A DNA stretch of 64,000 nt from Lutibaculum baratangense AMV1. GTDB taxonomy: Bacteria > Pseudomonadota > Alphaproteobacteria > Rhizobiales > Tepidamorphaceae. Both the position numbers and the translations under genes were made by a program. How positions within the stretch are numbered: position 1 is the stretch's first letter; each line of letters opens with the position of its first letter. Below, in pieces: positions 47,871 to 57,213 of this stretch. The stretch lies in NCBI RefSeq assembly GCF_000496075.1, contig NZ_AWXZ01000016.1, positions 62,001 through 126,000 of the forward strand, given 5' to 3'. The notes under the pieces are model-generated. The model ran no database searches. It was not told where the DNA came from and saw nothing but the letters and a program-made list of their open reading frames with translations.

Positions 47871-50516
47871 TCAGGCCGTGGCGGCCTCCGTCGTCGGCCC
47901 GCCCGCCCTCTTCTCCTGCGCCAGCCGCCGCCGCTGCAGGACGACGATGAGAGCCAACAGGAGCAGTGCGGGGATCCAGGGAAGTTCCCGCGGCGGCTGA
48001 TCGTTCTCGACCTGCAGCGCGGCGATGCGCACGGGCTCGTCGGCGTAGAAGTCGAAGTCCTGGAGGCGCTGGAACATGGTGGTGCCGGGCATCGGCTCCT
48101 CCAGGATCACCTGGTCGCCCTCCACCACCGGCGCGAGACCGGGCCGGGCCAGGCGCTCCTCGCCCTCGCCCTCCTCGCCGAGTGGCACCATCACGGTGAG
48201 CTCGCGCTGCCGGCCGGTCATGAAGTCGGGGCCGGTGATGATCACGCGCAGCCGCGCGTCCGCCGGCTCCTCGCCCGCATCCTCGATCACCCGGGCCGGC
48301 TCGAGATTCACCAGCGGCGGCCAGATCTGGTCGATCCAGAAGCCCGGGCGGAAGAAGGTGAAGGCGATCAGCAGGAGCGCGAGGGACTCCCAGACCCGGC
48401 ACTTCGTGATGAACCAGCGCTGCGCCGCCGCCGCGATCAGCAGCGAGGCGGTGAGAGCGGTCGCGCAGGTCAGGAACAGGTCGAGCGGCCCCTCGATGCC
48501 GATGAGCAGGAGCTTCGTGTTGAAGATGAACATGAACGGCAGGATCGCGGTCCGCGACTCGTAGATGAAGGCCTGCACGCCGGTGCGTATCGGGTCGGCG
48601 CGCGATATCGCCGCCGCCGCGAAGGAGGCGAGGCCGACCGGCGGCGTCACGTCCGCCATGATGCCGAAATAGAAGACGAAGAGGTGGACCGCGATCAGGG
48701 GGACGATCAGCCCGGACTGGGCACCCACCTCGACCACGACGGGAGCCATGAGCGAAGAGACGACGATGTAGTTCGCCGTCGTCGGCAGCCCCATGCCGAG
48801 GATCAGGCTGATGATCGCGACGAGGATCAGCATGATCAGGACGTGGCCGCCCGACAGGAACTCGACGAACTGCGCCATGACCTGGCCGACGCCGGTGAGG
48901 GTGACGGTGCCGACCACGATGCCGGCCGCCGCCGTCGCCACGCCGATGCCGATCATGTTGCGGGCGCCGGTGATCAGGCCCTGCACAAGGTCGTCGAAGC
49001 CCCGCCACATCTCCGCCGTCACGGCCCGCTGGCGCCGGAACAGCGCGAGGATGGGGCGCTGCGTCACGACGATGAAGATCATGAGCACCGTCGCGTAGAA
49101 GGCCGAGGTCGCCGGCGAGTAGTGCTCGATGATCAGGCACCACACGAGCACGATGATCGGCAGGAGGAAATAGAGCCCGGTGCGCGCCACCATGCCGGGC
49201 GCGCGCAGCGTCACGACGGATTCGGGATCGTCCATCTCGAGGTCGGGCCGCTTCGAGGCGTCCCACAACAACACGAGATAGGCGACGAGGATCAGCGCGA
49301 TCAGGACCTCGCGCGACTGCGGGCCGAAGACCGACTGGATGCCGAGCACGAGGTAGTAGGTGACGGCGGCGACGATCAGGATCGACAGGAAGACGATTGC
49401 GCCGCGCAGGAATCGCATCCGCTTCGAGTGCTCGCTCGGCGGCCGCTCGATGCCGGTCATTCCTGCCTTCAGCGCCTCGAGATGCACGATGTAGATGAGC
49501 GCGATATAGGTGATGAGGGCCGGCAGGAGGGCGTGGCGCAGCACCTCGACGTAGGGGATGCCGACATACTCGACCATCAGGAACGCGGCCGCGCCCATGA
49601 CCGGCGGCATGATCTGGCCGTTGACCGAGGCTGCGACCTCGACCGCGCCGGCCTTCTCGCCGGGATAGCCGACGCGCTTCATCAGCGGGATCGTGAAGGT
49701 TCCCGTGGTCACGACATTCGCGATCGAGGACCCTGAGATGAGCCCGGTCAGGCCGGAGGAGAGGACGGCCGCCTTGGCCGGCCCGCCGCGGAAGTGCCCG
49801 AGCAGCGAGAAGGCGACCTGGATGAAGTAGTTGCCGGCGCCCGCCCGCTCGAGCAGCGCGCCGAACAGGACGAACAGGAAGACGAAGCTCGCGGAAACGC
49901 CGAGCGCGACACCGAACACGCCCTCCGTCGTGAGCCACATGTGAGACATCGCCCGGCGGAACGAGGCGCCGCCCCACTGCAGGACGTCGGGCACCCACGC
50001 GGCGCTGCCGAAGAACACGTAGGAGAGGAAGACGACGCCGACGATCGGCATGGCGGGCCCGAGCGAGCGGCGCGCGCCCTCGAGCAGGAGAACGAGGCCG
50101 GCGCCGGCCACGACGAGGTCGAGGGTCGTCGGCAGGCCCGGCCGGCGCGACAGCTCGGAATAGAAGAGGAAGATGTAGCCCGCGCAGAACGCCGCCGTGA
50201 TCGCGAGCACCCAGTCGACGAGAGGGATATGCCGCCGCGGGCTCGACCGGAACGCCGGGAAGGCGAGGAACGCAAGGAAGAGGGCAAAGGCGAGGTGGAT
50301 CGACCTCACCTCCGTGTCGTTCAGGACGCGCACGTAGCGCGAGACCATGAAGGGCAGCGGCGAGGCGACCCAGAGCTGGAAGAGGGACCAGAGAAGCGCG
50401 GTGCCGGCAACCACCAGTGCCACGGTTCTCGACGACGGCGCCCGGGCTCCGACATCCGACGTGGCGAACTCGTCCGCGTCGCCTCCGGCCCTGCCTTCCC
50501 GCTCGGTGTTGCTCAT
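47871..50516 (-). CDS. Fused TRAP transporter permease, TAXI type (881 aa)
   Basis: Membrane component in which the DctQ and DctM parts are fused, as in TAXI-receptor systems. The first four segments (about 31-140) are DctQ-like; the DctM part runs from about 170 to 700, with SGSSIANVVTTGTFTIPLMKRVG and IMADVTPPVGLASFAAAAIS as the two signature regions. A C-terminal soluble region (about 740-850, DUF3394-like) is followed by one more hydrophobic segment. It lies 75 bases after the receptor gene. Confidence 0.93.
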   Translation of the reverse strand: MSNTEREGRAGGDADEFATSDVGARAPSSRTVALVVAGTALLWSLFQLWVASPLPFMVSRYVRVLNDTEVRSIHLAFALFLAFLAFPAFRSSPRRHIPLVDWVLAITAAFCAGYIFLFYSELSRRPGLPTTLDLVVAGAGLVLLLEGARRSLGPAMPIVGVVFLSYVFFGSAAWVPDVLQWGGASFRRAMSHMWLTTEGVFGVALGVSASFVFLFVLFGALLERAGAGNYFIQVAFSLLGHFRGGPAKAAVLSSGLTGLISGSSIANVVTTGTFTIPLMKRVGYPGEKAGAVEVAASVNGQIMPPVMGAAAFLMVEYVGIPYVEVLRHALLPALITYIALIYIVHLEALKAGMTGIERPPSEHSKRMRFLRGAIVFLSILIVAAVTYYLVLGIQSVFGPQSREVLIALILVAYLVLLWDASKRPDLEMDDPESVVTLRAPGMVARTGLYFLLPIIVLVWCLIIEHYSPATSAFYATVLMIFIVVTQRPILALFRRQRAVTAEMWRGFDDLVQGLITGARNMIGIGVATAAAGIVVGTVTLTGVGQVMAQFVEFLSGGHVLIMLILVAIISLILGMGLPTTANYIVVSSLMAPVVVEVGAQSGLIVPLIAVHLFVFYFGIMADVTPPVGLASFAAAAISRADPIRTGVQAFIYESRTAILPFMFIFNTKLLLIGIEGPLDLFLTCATALTASLLIAAAAQRWFITKCRVWESLALLLIAFTFFRPGFWIDQIWPPLVNLEPARVIEDAGEEPADARLRVIITGPDFMTGRQRELTVMVPLGEEGEGEERLARPGLAPVVEGDQVILEEPMPGTTMFQRLQDFDFYADEPVRIAALQVENDQPPRELPWIPALLLLALIVVLQRRRLAQEKRAGGPTTEAATA

Positions 50517-50591
50517 CGCCAGCCCTCGAAACAGGCCGGATCCGCCGGCCCCGGGTGGAGGGGGCTCAGGCGCCCCCTCCGGTGAGCGGGA

Positions 50592-51551
50592 TCACATCCA
50601 GCCCTGCTCCTCGTAGTACTTCTGGGCGCCCGGATGGAGCGGCGCGGACAAGCCCTCGGACACCATCTGCTCCTGCTTGAGCACGCCGAAGGCCGGGTGC
50701 AGGCCCTTGAAGGCCTCGAGATTCTCGAAGACCGCCTTCACGACCGTGTAGACGACCTCCTCGGGCACGTCGGCCGAGGCGACGAGCGTCGCGCCGACGC
50801 CGAACGTCTCGACGTCCTCGTCGGTGCCGCGATACATGCCGCCGGGGATCGTCGCGTGGAAGTAGTAGTCGTTCTCCTCGAGAAGTTCGTCGACCTCGGG
50901 GCCCGTCACCGGCACGACGACGGCGTCACAGGTCGTGGTCGGCTCCGTGATGCCCGCGGAGGGATGGCCGACCGAGTAGACGAAGGCGTCGATATTGTTG
51001 TCGCAGAGCGCGGCCCCCTGCTCGGCCGGCTTCAGCTCGGAGGCGACCTGGAAGTCCGCCTGCGTCCACCCCTTGCGCTCCATCAGGAGGTCCATCAGCG
51101 TGCGCTGGCCCGAGCCCGGATTGCCGATGTTGACGCGCTTGCCGTTCAGGTCGTCGAAGGTCTCGATGCCGGCATCCGCCCGGGCGACGACCGTGAAAGG
51201 CTCCGGATGGAGCGAGAAGACGGCGCGGAGGCTCTCCACCGGCTGCCCATCGAACTGCGCGGCGCCGTTCACCGCGTTGTACTGCACGTCGGACTGGGCG
51301 ATGCCGAAGTCGAGATCGCCGGCACCGATGAAGTTGACGTTCTCGATCGATCCACCCGTCGACTCGGCCGAGCAGCGGATGCCGTGATCGCGCCGGCCCT
51401 GGTTGACGAGACGGCAGATGGCGCCGCCGGCCGGGTAGTAGACGCCCGTGACGCCGCCCGTGCCGATGGAAATGAACTGCTGCTGCGCCGAGGCGCCGCC
51501 GGTGCCGATCGTCATTGCCGCCGCTGCGGTCAGCATTGCCAAGCGTTTCAT
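50592..51551 (-). CDS. TAXI-family TRAP substrate-binding protein (319 aa)
   Basis: Periplasmic receptor of the TAXI class, which mostly handles glutamate, 2-oxoglutarate or other dicarboxylates. Signal peptide residues 1-22 (cut after ASA-QQ). The opening [23 protein letters not shown] and the segment [18 protein letters not shown] are family hallmarks. ATG 51551 has AGAGGGAG upstream. Pairs with the fused permease downstream. Ligand not determinable here. Confidence 0.94.
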   Translation of the reverse strand: MKRLAMLTAAAAMTIGTGGASAQQQFISIGTGGVTGVYYPAGGAICRLVNQGRRDHGIRCSAESTGGSIENVNFIGAGDLDFGIAQSDVQYNAVNGAAQFDGQPVESLRAVFSLHPEPFTVVARADAGIETFDDLNGKRVNIGNPGSGQRTLMDLLMERKGWTQADFQVASELKPAEQGAALCDNNIDAFVYSVGHPSAGITEPTTTCDAVVVPVTGPEVDELLEENDYYFHATIPGGMYRGTDEDVETFGVGATLVASADVPEEVVYTVVKAVFENLEAFKGLHPAFGVLKQEQMVSEGLSAPLHPGAQKYYEEQGWM

Positions 51552-51837
51552 GACTACTCCCTCTGGTGTCCACTGCAGCTGGAGGTTCGACCCCGCGACG
51601 CGCGTGACCGACCCTGAAATTGCGGGCGATGTGGTTCGCAGGAGCCGCACCACGTCCCGTTCAGAACTCTAGTCTCAGCCGCAAATCGGCTGCGAGACAA
51701 CCCCGAATCTGTCGGTCACGTGGCGGCACGACGCCCGCCAGGTGACGGATCTAGGGCAGCAACACGTCTCCGGCGACGTTTCGCTCGCCCCTTTTCTCTC
51801 CCCTTCGAGCAGCCGTCGATGGGCGGGCTCCGGGAGA

Positions 51838-52650
51838 TCAGCCGTCGCGGCCGTTCGTGAAGAACTCCGGGCGAAAGTCATGGATTTCGCGCAGGAGCGT
51901 GACGAGACGCCCGGCGGAGTAAGCCGCGGATGCCTCTCCCTTCGCGGCGGTGGCCGACGCCGCGGATCCGACGGCGCCGGCCGCATTGAGATCCTCCATC
52001 GCCCAGGACATGCCGGTGCCGCCTATCCCCGCGAAGATCCCGTAGCGGCGCTCGATCGCTTCCGACGCGGACGGGAAATCCGCGACGCGGTCGCGACGGA
52101 CGAGGTCCGGCTCGAGGCGCAGCATGAGGGAGGTCTCGACATCTCCCGCATGGATGCCGTGCCTGAGCTCGTGCTGGGCGAAAAGCCCGGCCGGCTGGCC
52201 GAGACGCATCCAGTTCGTCGCCACGACGAGCATCTCGAAGTCGAGCCTCAGGGTGCGCCCCGCGATCGACATGGCTTCGCTGTTGCCCCCGTGGGAGGAC
52301 AGGATCACGAGCTTTCGGATGCCCGCCCGAAGAACGCCGGCGCCGATCTCCACGATCATGGCCGACAGGATCTCGGCGGACAGGCTGATCGTGCCGGGGA
52401 ACGCCCGGTGCTCGTCGCTCTTGCCGTAGGGCAGCGTCGGCAGGACGACAACCGGCAGGTCCCCCGGCATCGCCTCGAGCGCGCGGCCGAGAAGCCCCTC
52501 GCCGATCATCGTATCGGTGCCCAGAGGGAGGTGCGGCCCATGCTGCTCCGTCGCCGCGATCGGGAGAACGGCGATCCAGTCCGCCGTCTCGGCGCCGGCG
52601 AGGTCTTCCGTCATCAGTTCGTCCCAGTGTCGGCTCGGCGGGATGCGCAC
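51838..52650 (-). CDS. Creatininase-family metal-dependent hydrolase (270 aa)
   Basis: Creatinine amidohydrolase superfamily, a group whose members act on creatinine, formamide compounds or modified peptides. Likely metal ligands are Glu and His in TEQHGPHLPLGTD, Asp of the same motif, SSHGGNSE, and Glu in HAGDVETSLML. The start is GTG with GAGGAGG upstream. It is divergent from an ABC ATPase gene, 124 bases apart, which hints at hydrolysis of an imported compound; the substrate is unknown. Confidence 0.88.
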   Translation of the reverse strand: MRIPPSRHWDELMTEDLAGAETADWIAVLPIAATEQHGPHLPLGTDTMIGEGLLGRALEAMPGDLPVVVLPTLPYGKSDEHRAFPGTISLSAEILSAMIVEIGAGVLRAGIRKLVILSSHGGNSEAMSIAGRTLRLDFEMLVVATNWMRLGQPAGLFAQHELRHGIHAGDVETSLMLRLEPDLVRRDRVADFPSASEAIERRYGIFAGIGGTGMSWAMEDLNAAGAVGSAASATAAKGEASAAYSAGRLVTLLREIHDFRPEFFTNGRDG

Positions 52651-52774
52651 GTCGGGATCCTCCTCGTCAGCGGCGGCCCACGCTATTCGTCGCCCCCGAC
52701 CGTGGCAACGGCATCATCGGGACGAGGGGCTCGCGTCGTGGCGTGGATCGCAAGCCGATGATAGCCTCTCGCCC

Positions 52775-53578
52775 ATGAGAACAGAGGCCTCCGTGATCGA
52801 GCATCCCCCTGCCCCTCCGACCGGCCGCCCCGCGATCACGCTCACCGGGGTGTCGAAGCGCTTCGACACCGGCACGCTGGCGCTCGACGGGCTGAACCTG
52901 CGCGTGGCCGAGGGGGAATTCCTGAGCCTGCTCGGCCCTTCCGGCTGCGGCAAGTCGACCGCGCTGCGGCTCATCGCGGGGCTCGCCGAGCCGAGCTCCG
53001 GCACGGTCACGCGGGAGGCGGGCGCAAGCGAGATCGGCTTCGTCTTCCAGGAGCCGACGTTGATGCCGTGGGCGACCGCCTTCGGAAATGTCTGGATGCC
53101 GCTCAGGCTGAAGGGTGTCGGCCGGCGGCAGGCCCGGGATCCGGTCATGGAGGCGCTCGAGCGGGTGGGGCTTCAGGACTTCGCGGGGGCCTATCCGAGA
53201 GAGCTCTCGGGAGGCATGAAGATGCGCGTCTCGATCGCCCGCGCCCTCGTCGGCAGGCCGAAGATCCTCCTCATGGACGAGCCGTTCGCGGCGCTCGACG
53301 AGATCACACGCTTCCGGCTGAACGACGAACTGCTCGAACTGTGGCGGAAAGCGGGGTGGACCGGGGTCTTCGTCACGCACTCCGTCTTCGAGTCCGTGTT
53401 TCTCTCGCAGCGGGTGGCCATTCTCTCCGCGCGGCCGGGCCACGTCGTGGAGGAACTGGAGATAGACGAGCCTTATCCTCGCGACGAGGGATTCCGCACG
53501 TCCCCCTCCTACGCACACCACTGCCGCGCGGTCTCGCACGCGCTGCGGCGTGCCACCGTCGACATCCGGGCTGCCTGA
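52775..53578 (+). CDS. ABC transporter ATPase, NitT/TauT family (267 aa)
   Basis: ATPase of an importer for nitrate-, sulfonate- or pyrimidine-like compounds. Walker A GPSGCGKST (about 53-61), Q-loop FQEPTLMPWAT, signature LSGGMKMRVSIARAL, Walker B ILLMDEPFAALDE and switch His in VTHSVFESVFLSQRV, all typical of TauB/SsuB. No permease or binding protein is beside it, so it must work with subunits encoded elsewhere or is a remnant of a larger locus. Followed by a MarR gene on the same strand. Confidence 0.9.
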   Translation: MRTEASVIEHPPAPPTGRPAITLTGVSKRFDTGTLALDGLNLRVAEGEFLSLLGPSGCGKSTALRLIAGLAEPSSGTVTREAGASEIGFVFQEPTLMPWATAFGNVWMPLRLKGVGRRQARDPVMEALERVGLQDFAGAYPRELSGGMKMRVSIARALVGRPKILLMDEPFAALDEITRFRLNDELLELWRKAGWTGVFVTHSVFESVFLSQRVAILSARPGHVVEELEIDEPYPRDEGFRTSPSYAHHCRAVSHALRRATVDIRAA

Positions 53579-53646
53579 GAGCGTGGCGTCGGTCCCAGGC
53601 CCAGTCCGGATGCCCCGCCACCCTGGTCGGCTACGGAAGAGATCAC

Positions 53647-54135
53647 GTGAAGCGCTGGTATGAGGAGTCGGTCGGCCTGCACCTGACCCGTGCCGCGCGG
53701 CTGCACAGGTCCCGCGCGCAGGCGATCCTGCGCGAGATGGGTCTCTATCCCGGCCAGGAGACCGTTCTGCAGGTGCTGCTCGAGGATGACGGCCAGCCCA
53801 TGTCGACGCTCGCGCGCGAACTGAAGGTCCGGCCGCCGACGGTCACGAAGATGGTGACGCGCATGGCGGCCCAGGGCCTGCTCGTCCGCCTGGCGTCCGA
53901 GCGGGACGCCCGCAGCGCGACGGTGCACCTGACGCAGGCCGGGCGCGAGCGTGCGACCGAGCTCAAGCAGCGCTGGAAAGCGCTCGAACAGGAGACGCTG
54001 GCGAAGCTCGACGGCAAGGACCGGAAGCGGCTCGTCAAACTTCTGTCGGCGATCGAGAAGGCGCTCGCGGAAGAGCCCCCCAGGAGGCCCAAGACAGCCA
54101 AGACGGCGGCACGGTCGGACGAGGAATCGGACTGA
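53647..54135 (+). CDS. MarR-family transcriptional regulator (162 aa)
   Basis: Dimeric winged-helix repressor. Helices 1-2 are at about 5-30, the HTH is MSTLARELKVRPPTVTKMVTRMAAQG (about 51-76) and the wing RLASERDARSATVHLT. The C-terminal 20 residues are basic and Pro-rich. The start is GTG with GGAAGAG upstream. Lies 68 bases after the ABC ATPase, which may be its target; ligand unknown. Confidence 0.9.
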   Translation: MKRWYEESVGLHLTRAARLHRSRAQAILREMGLYPGQETVLQVLLEDDGQPMSTLARELKVRPPTVTKMVTRMAAQGLLVRLASERDARSATVHLTQAGRERATELKQRWKALEQETLAKLDGKDRKRLVKLLSAIEKALAEEPPRRPKTAKTAARSDEESD

Positions 54136-54197
54136 GGGTCCTCCCGCGCGTCCTCCCGCGCTTGCAAAGGGTCCCAGGGGGCGCGACTGTCGCGGGC

Positions 54198-54569
54198 ATG
54201 GCTACCTCCTCTCCGATCCTCGGCCCACGCCTGCGCATCGTGCTCCGCCCGAACGTGGCGATCGGCCCCGGCAAGGCCGACCTCCTCGAAGCGATACGAG
54301 AGACCGGCTCCATCTCGGCGGCGGGTCGCCGGATGAAGATGAGCTACAAGCGCGCGTGGCAGCTGATCGAGGCGATGAACACCTCGTTCGACACGCCCCT
54401 GGTCGAGACCGCGACCGGCGGGCGCGCCGGCGGCGGCGCCGTCCTCACAGCGCTGGGCGAGGAGGTGCTGCTGCGCTACCGCAAGATGGAGGCGAAGACC
54501 CGCGAGGTGGTGGAGGTCGACCTGATTGCCCTGCGCGAGCGGTTGCCCGCCGGAGGTCAGACGACGTGA
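54198..54569 (+). CDS. ModE-type HTH regulator without a molybdate-binding domain (123 aa)
   Basis: Matches the N-terminal LysR-like winged helix of ModE (KADLLEAIRETGSISAAGRRMKMSYKRAWQLIEAMN) and ends before the two TOBE/MOP domains that sense molybdate in full-length ModE. Its place directly before a Mo-box and modABC makes it the likely repressor of molybdate uptake, or a partner of a separate sensor. ATG at 54198; a TTG at 54162 is possible. No frameshift is visible that would restore a sensor domain. Confidence 0.85.
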   Translation: MATSSPILGPRLRIVLRPNVAIGPGKADLLEAIRETGSISAAGRRMKMSYKRAWQLIEAMNTSFDTPLVETATGGRAGGGAVLTALGEEVLLRYRKMEAKTREVVEVDLIALRERLPAGGQTT

Positions 54570-54592
54570 CGTTGGACGACGTCGACAATCCG

Positions 54593-54616
54593 CGTTATAT
54601 CCAGATGAATATAGCG
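54593..54616 (+). promoter_or_regulatory. Mo-box (ModE operator) before modA
   Basis: CGTTATAT-N8-ATATAGCG, an inverted repeat with one mismatch, in the same spacing as the E. coli modA operator. It lies 17 bases before the modA ATG and after the regulator gene, so ModE-molybdate binding would shut down modABC. Confidence 0.85.
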
Positions 54617-54633
54617 TTCCCACGGAGGGTCCG

Positions 54634-55404
54634 ATGGGCCATCTCGTCCGCCACGTGCTGCCTTTCGCGCTCCTCCTCGCCGCGCTCGCACTGCCCGCAC
54701 GGGCGGAGCCGCCGACCGTGTTCGCCGCGGCGAGCCTGACGGACGCGATGGAGGCCGTGGGGCGGGCTTATCAGGAGGAAACCGGAGAGGCGGTGCGCTT
54801 CTCCTTCGCCTCCTCCTCGACGCTCGCACGGCAGGTCGAGGCGGGCGCGCCCGCCGATATCATCATTTCCGCAAACGAGCAGTGGATGGACTATCTGCAG
54901 GAACGGGAGATGATCGATCCGACCACGCGAATGAGCCCGATCTCGAACGGCCTCGTGCTCGTGGCGCCGCGGGACGGAGGCGTCGACGAGGTCGACATAA
55001 CGGCCGAGACCGATCTCGCGGCGCTCCTCGGCACGAACGGGAGGCTCGCCGTCGGCGATCCCGACCATGTGCCCGCCGGGATCTACGCGAAGCAGTCGCT
55101 CGAGGCGCTCGGGTTCTGGGGTGCTCTCGAGCAGAGGCTCGCGCGCGCCGACGACGTGCGCGCCGCGCTCACCCTCGTCTCGCGCGGAGAGGCGTCCCTC
55201 GGGATCGTCTATGCGACCGACGCGCAGGTCGACGGGGGCGTGAAGGTCGTCGGCCACTTTCCCACCGACAGCCACGATCCGATCACCTATCCGTTCGCGG
55301 TCGTGGCCGATGCCCCCAGCGGAAGCGCGGCCCGGCTGTTCGACTTCCTGACCGGAGAGGAGGCCCTTGCGATCTACGAGCGTCACGGCTTCCGGCGGAA
55401 CTGA
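54634..55404 (+). CDS. modA: Molybdate ABC transporter substrate-binding protein (256 aa)
   Basis: Periplasmic receptor for molybdate (and tungstate). Signal peptide residues 1-24 (cut after ARA-EP). VFAAASLTDAMEAVGRAYQ and FSFASSSTLARQVEAGAPADIIISAN carry the Ser and backbone contacts for the oxyanion, and GIYAKQSLEALGFW is the usual later contact. ACGGAGGG lies upstream of the ATG. First gene of modABC. Confidence 0.96.
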   Translation: MGHLVRHVLPFALLLAALALPARAEPPTVFAAASLTDAMEAVGRAYQEETGEAVRFSFASSSTLARQVEAGAPADIIISANEQWMDYLQEREMIDPTTRMSPISNGLVLVAPRDGGVDEVDITAETDLAALLGTNGRLAVGDPDHVPAGIYAKQSLEALGFWGALEQRLARADDVRAALTLVSRGEASLGIVYATDAQVDGGVKVVGHFPTDSHDPITYPFAVVADAPSGSAARLFDFLTGEEALAIYERHGFRRN

Positions 55405-55408
55405 CGGC

Positions 55409-56095
55409 ATGCTCACGGACGCCGAATGGGAGGCCTTGGTCCTCAGCTTCAAGATCTCCACGGTCGCCGTGCTCTGCGCCCTCCCCCTCGCCGTCCTCGT
55501 GGCCGCGCTCCTCGCGCGCGGCCGCTTCCCCGGCCGATCCCTCCTCGACGGCATCGTGCTGATGCCGCTCGTCCTCCCGCCGGTCGTGGTGGGCTACCTC
55601 CTGCTCGTCACCTTCGGCACCCGCGCGCCCCTGGGCGCCTGGCTCCACGAGACCTTCGGCTGGCGCTTCGTGTTCTCGTGGACGGGAGCGGCGCTCGCGG
55701 CGGCGATCGTCACCTTTCCCTTCCAGGTGCGCGCCATCCGCCTCGCGATCGAGGCGATCGACCGCGACATCTCGGCGGCGGCCGAGACGCTGGGCGCGGG
55801 GCCTGTCGACCGTTTCTTCTCGATCGTGCTCCCGCTCGCGCTGCCGGGCGTCGTCGCCGGCGCCATCACCGCCTTCGCGGCGAGCCTCGGCGAGTTCGGG
55901 GCCATCATCACCTTCGTGTCGAACGTCCCCGGCGAGACCCGCACCCTGCCGCTTGCCATCTACACGGCAATCCAGTCGCCCGGCGGCGAGGCACAGGCCG
56001 CACGGCTCGCGGCGATCTCGATCGGTCTCGCGCTCGCGGGGCTCCTGCTGGCAGAGCTGGCCGCGAAGCGCCTCGAACACATGATCGGCCGATGA
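55409..56095 (+). CDS. modB: Molybdate ABC transporter permease (228 aa)
   Basis: Inner-membrane permease with five segments. The EAA coupling loop is ISAAAETLGAGPVDRFFSIVLPLALPG, and FAASLGEFGAIITFVSNVPGETRTLP is a ModB signature. Starts 4 bases after modA and overlaps modC by 4 bases. Confidence 0.96.
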   Translation: MLTDAEWEALVLSFKISTVAVLCALPLAVLVAALLARGRFPGRSLLDGIVLMPLVLPPVVVGYLLLVTFGTRAPLGAWLHETFGWRFVFSWTGAALAAAIVTFPFQVRAIRLAIEAIDRDISAAAETLGAGPVDRFFSIVLPLALPGVVAGAITAFAASLGEFGAIITFVSNVPGETRTLPLAIYTAIQSPGGEAQAARLAAISIGLALAGLLLAELAAKRLEHMIGR

Positions 56096-57213
56096 CGCTG
56101 CGTCTCCGGATCGGCCACCGGTTCCCCGGATTTCAGGTCACGGCGTCGTTCGAGGCGCCGCCCTCCGGCATCACCGGCCTCTTCGGCCCCTCGGGCTCCG
56201 GCAAGACGACGGTCATCAATGCGATCGCCGGCCTCCTGCGACCCGACGAGGGCGCGATCGAGCTCGACGACCGTGTCCTGCTCGACCGGGCGACAGGCAT
56301 CGATGTTCCCGCCCGCCGGCGGCGCATCGGCTACGTCTTTCAGGATGCGAGGCTCTTTCCCCACCTGAGCGTGCACTCGAACCTCCTCTACGGCTGGCGC
56401 CGCTCGCCCGTCCGGCTGCCCCAGCACGAGATCGACGGCGTGATCGAGATGCTGGGCATCGCTCACCTGCTCGAGCGCAAGCCGCACAGGCTGTCGGGCG
56501 GCGAGAAGGGGCGGGTGTCGCTCGGGCGCGCCCTCCTGTCCAATCCCGACCTCCTGCTCCTCGACGAGCCGCTGGCGGCGCTCGACACGGCACGGCGCCA
56601 CGAGATCCTGCCTTATCTCGAGCGGCTGAAGGCGGAGGCGCGCGTGCCGATGGTCTATGTCAGCCACTCGATCGAGGAGATCACGAGGCTCGCGGACATG
56701 CTGGTGGTGATGAACGGGGGCCGGTCCGTCGTCTCCGGGCCGGTGGCCGAGATCATGTCGCGGCTCGACCTCTTCCCGCTGACGGGGCGGTTCGAGGCGG
56801 GCGCGGTCGTCGACTGCCGGGTCGAGGCGCACGACGCGCGCCACGGCATGACCAGTCTCCTCTTCGAGGGGGGCCGGTTCCTCGTGCCCCGGCTCGCGGC
56901 GGAGCCCGGCCACGCCCTGCGCGCGCGCATCCGTGCCCGCGACGTCATCGTCGCGACGGAGGAGCCCCGCGGCCTGAGCGCCAACAACGTCCTGCCGGCC
57001 ATCGTGCGGGAGATCCGGCGCGATCAGGATCCGTTTGCCGAGATCGCGCTCGACTGCGGCGGCACGAGCCTCGTCGCGCGCATCACCCAACTCTCCCTCG
57101 ACCGGCTCGGATTGGCCCCCGGCACGAGCGTCTACGCGATCGTCAAGGCGCTGAACGTGGAGACGCGAGGCTCCTTGCCGGCGCCCCGCCGCGCGGGCGG
57201 CGAGAGCGCCTGA
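56092..57213 (+). CDS. modC: Molybdate ABC transporter ATPase (373 aa)
   Basis: Energises ModAB. Walker A GPSGSGKTT (about 33-41), signature LSGGEKGRVSLGRAL, Walker B LLLLDEPLAALD, switch His VSHSIEE. The C-terminal 140 residues include the TOBE/MOP domain (RIRARDVIVATEEPRGLSANN) that can bind molybdate and give feedback. The last 71 bases overlap the end of the cation ATPase gene on the other strand. Confidence 0.96.
   Translation: MTLRLRIGHRFPGFQVTASFEAPPSGITGLFGPSGSGKTTVINAIAGLLRPDEGAIELDDRVLLDRATGIDVPARRRRIGYVFQDARLFPHLSVHSNLLYGWRRSPVRLPQHEIDGVIEMLGIAHLLERKPHRLSGGEKGRVSLGRALLSNPDLLLLDEPLAALDTARRHEILPYLERLKAEARVPMVYVSHSIEEITRLADMLVVMNGGRSVVSGPVAEIMSRLDLFPLTGRFEAGAVVDCRVEAHDARHGMTSLLFEGGRFLVPRLAAEPGHALRARIRARDVIVATEEPRGLSANNVLPAIVREIRRDQDPFAEIALDCGGTSLVARITQLSLDRLGLAPGTSVYAIVKALNVETRGSLPAPRRAGGESA

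Noticed and set aside
54138-54161. 12-base tandem duplication (GTCCTCCCGCGC twice)
   Set aside because: Only two copies in a GC-rich gap between two regulators; no sign of a mobile or CRISPR repeat.
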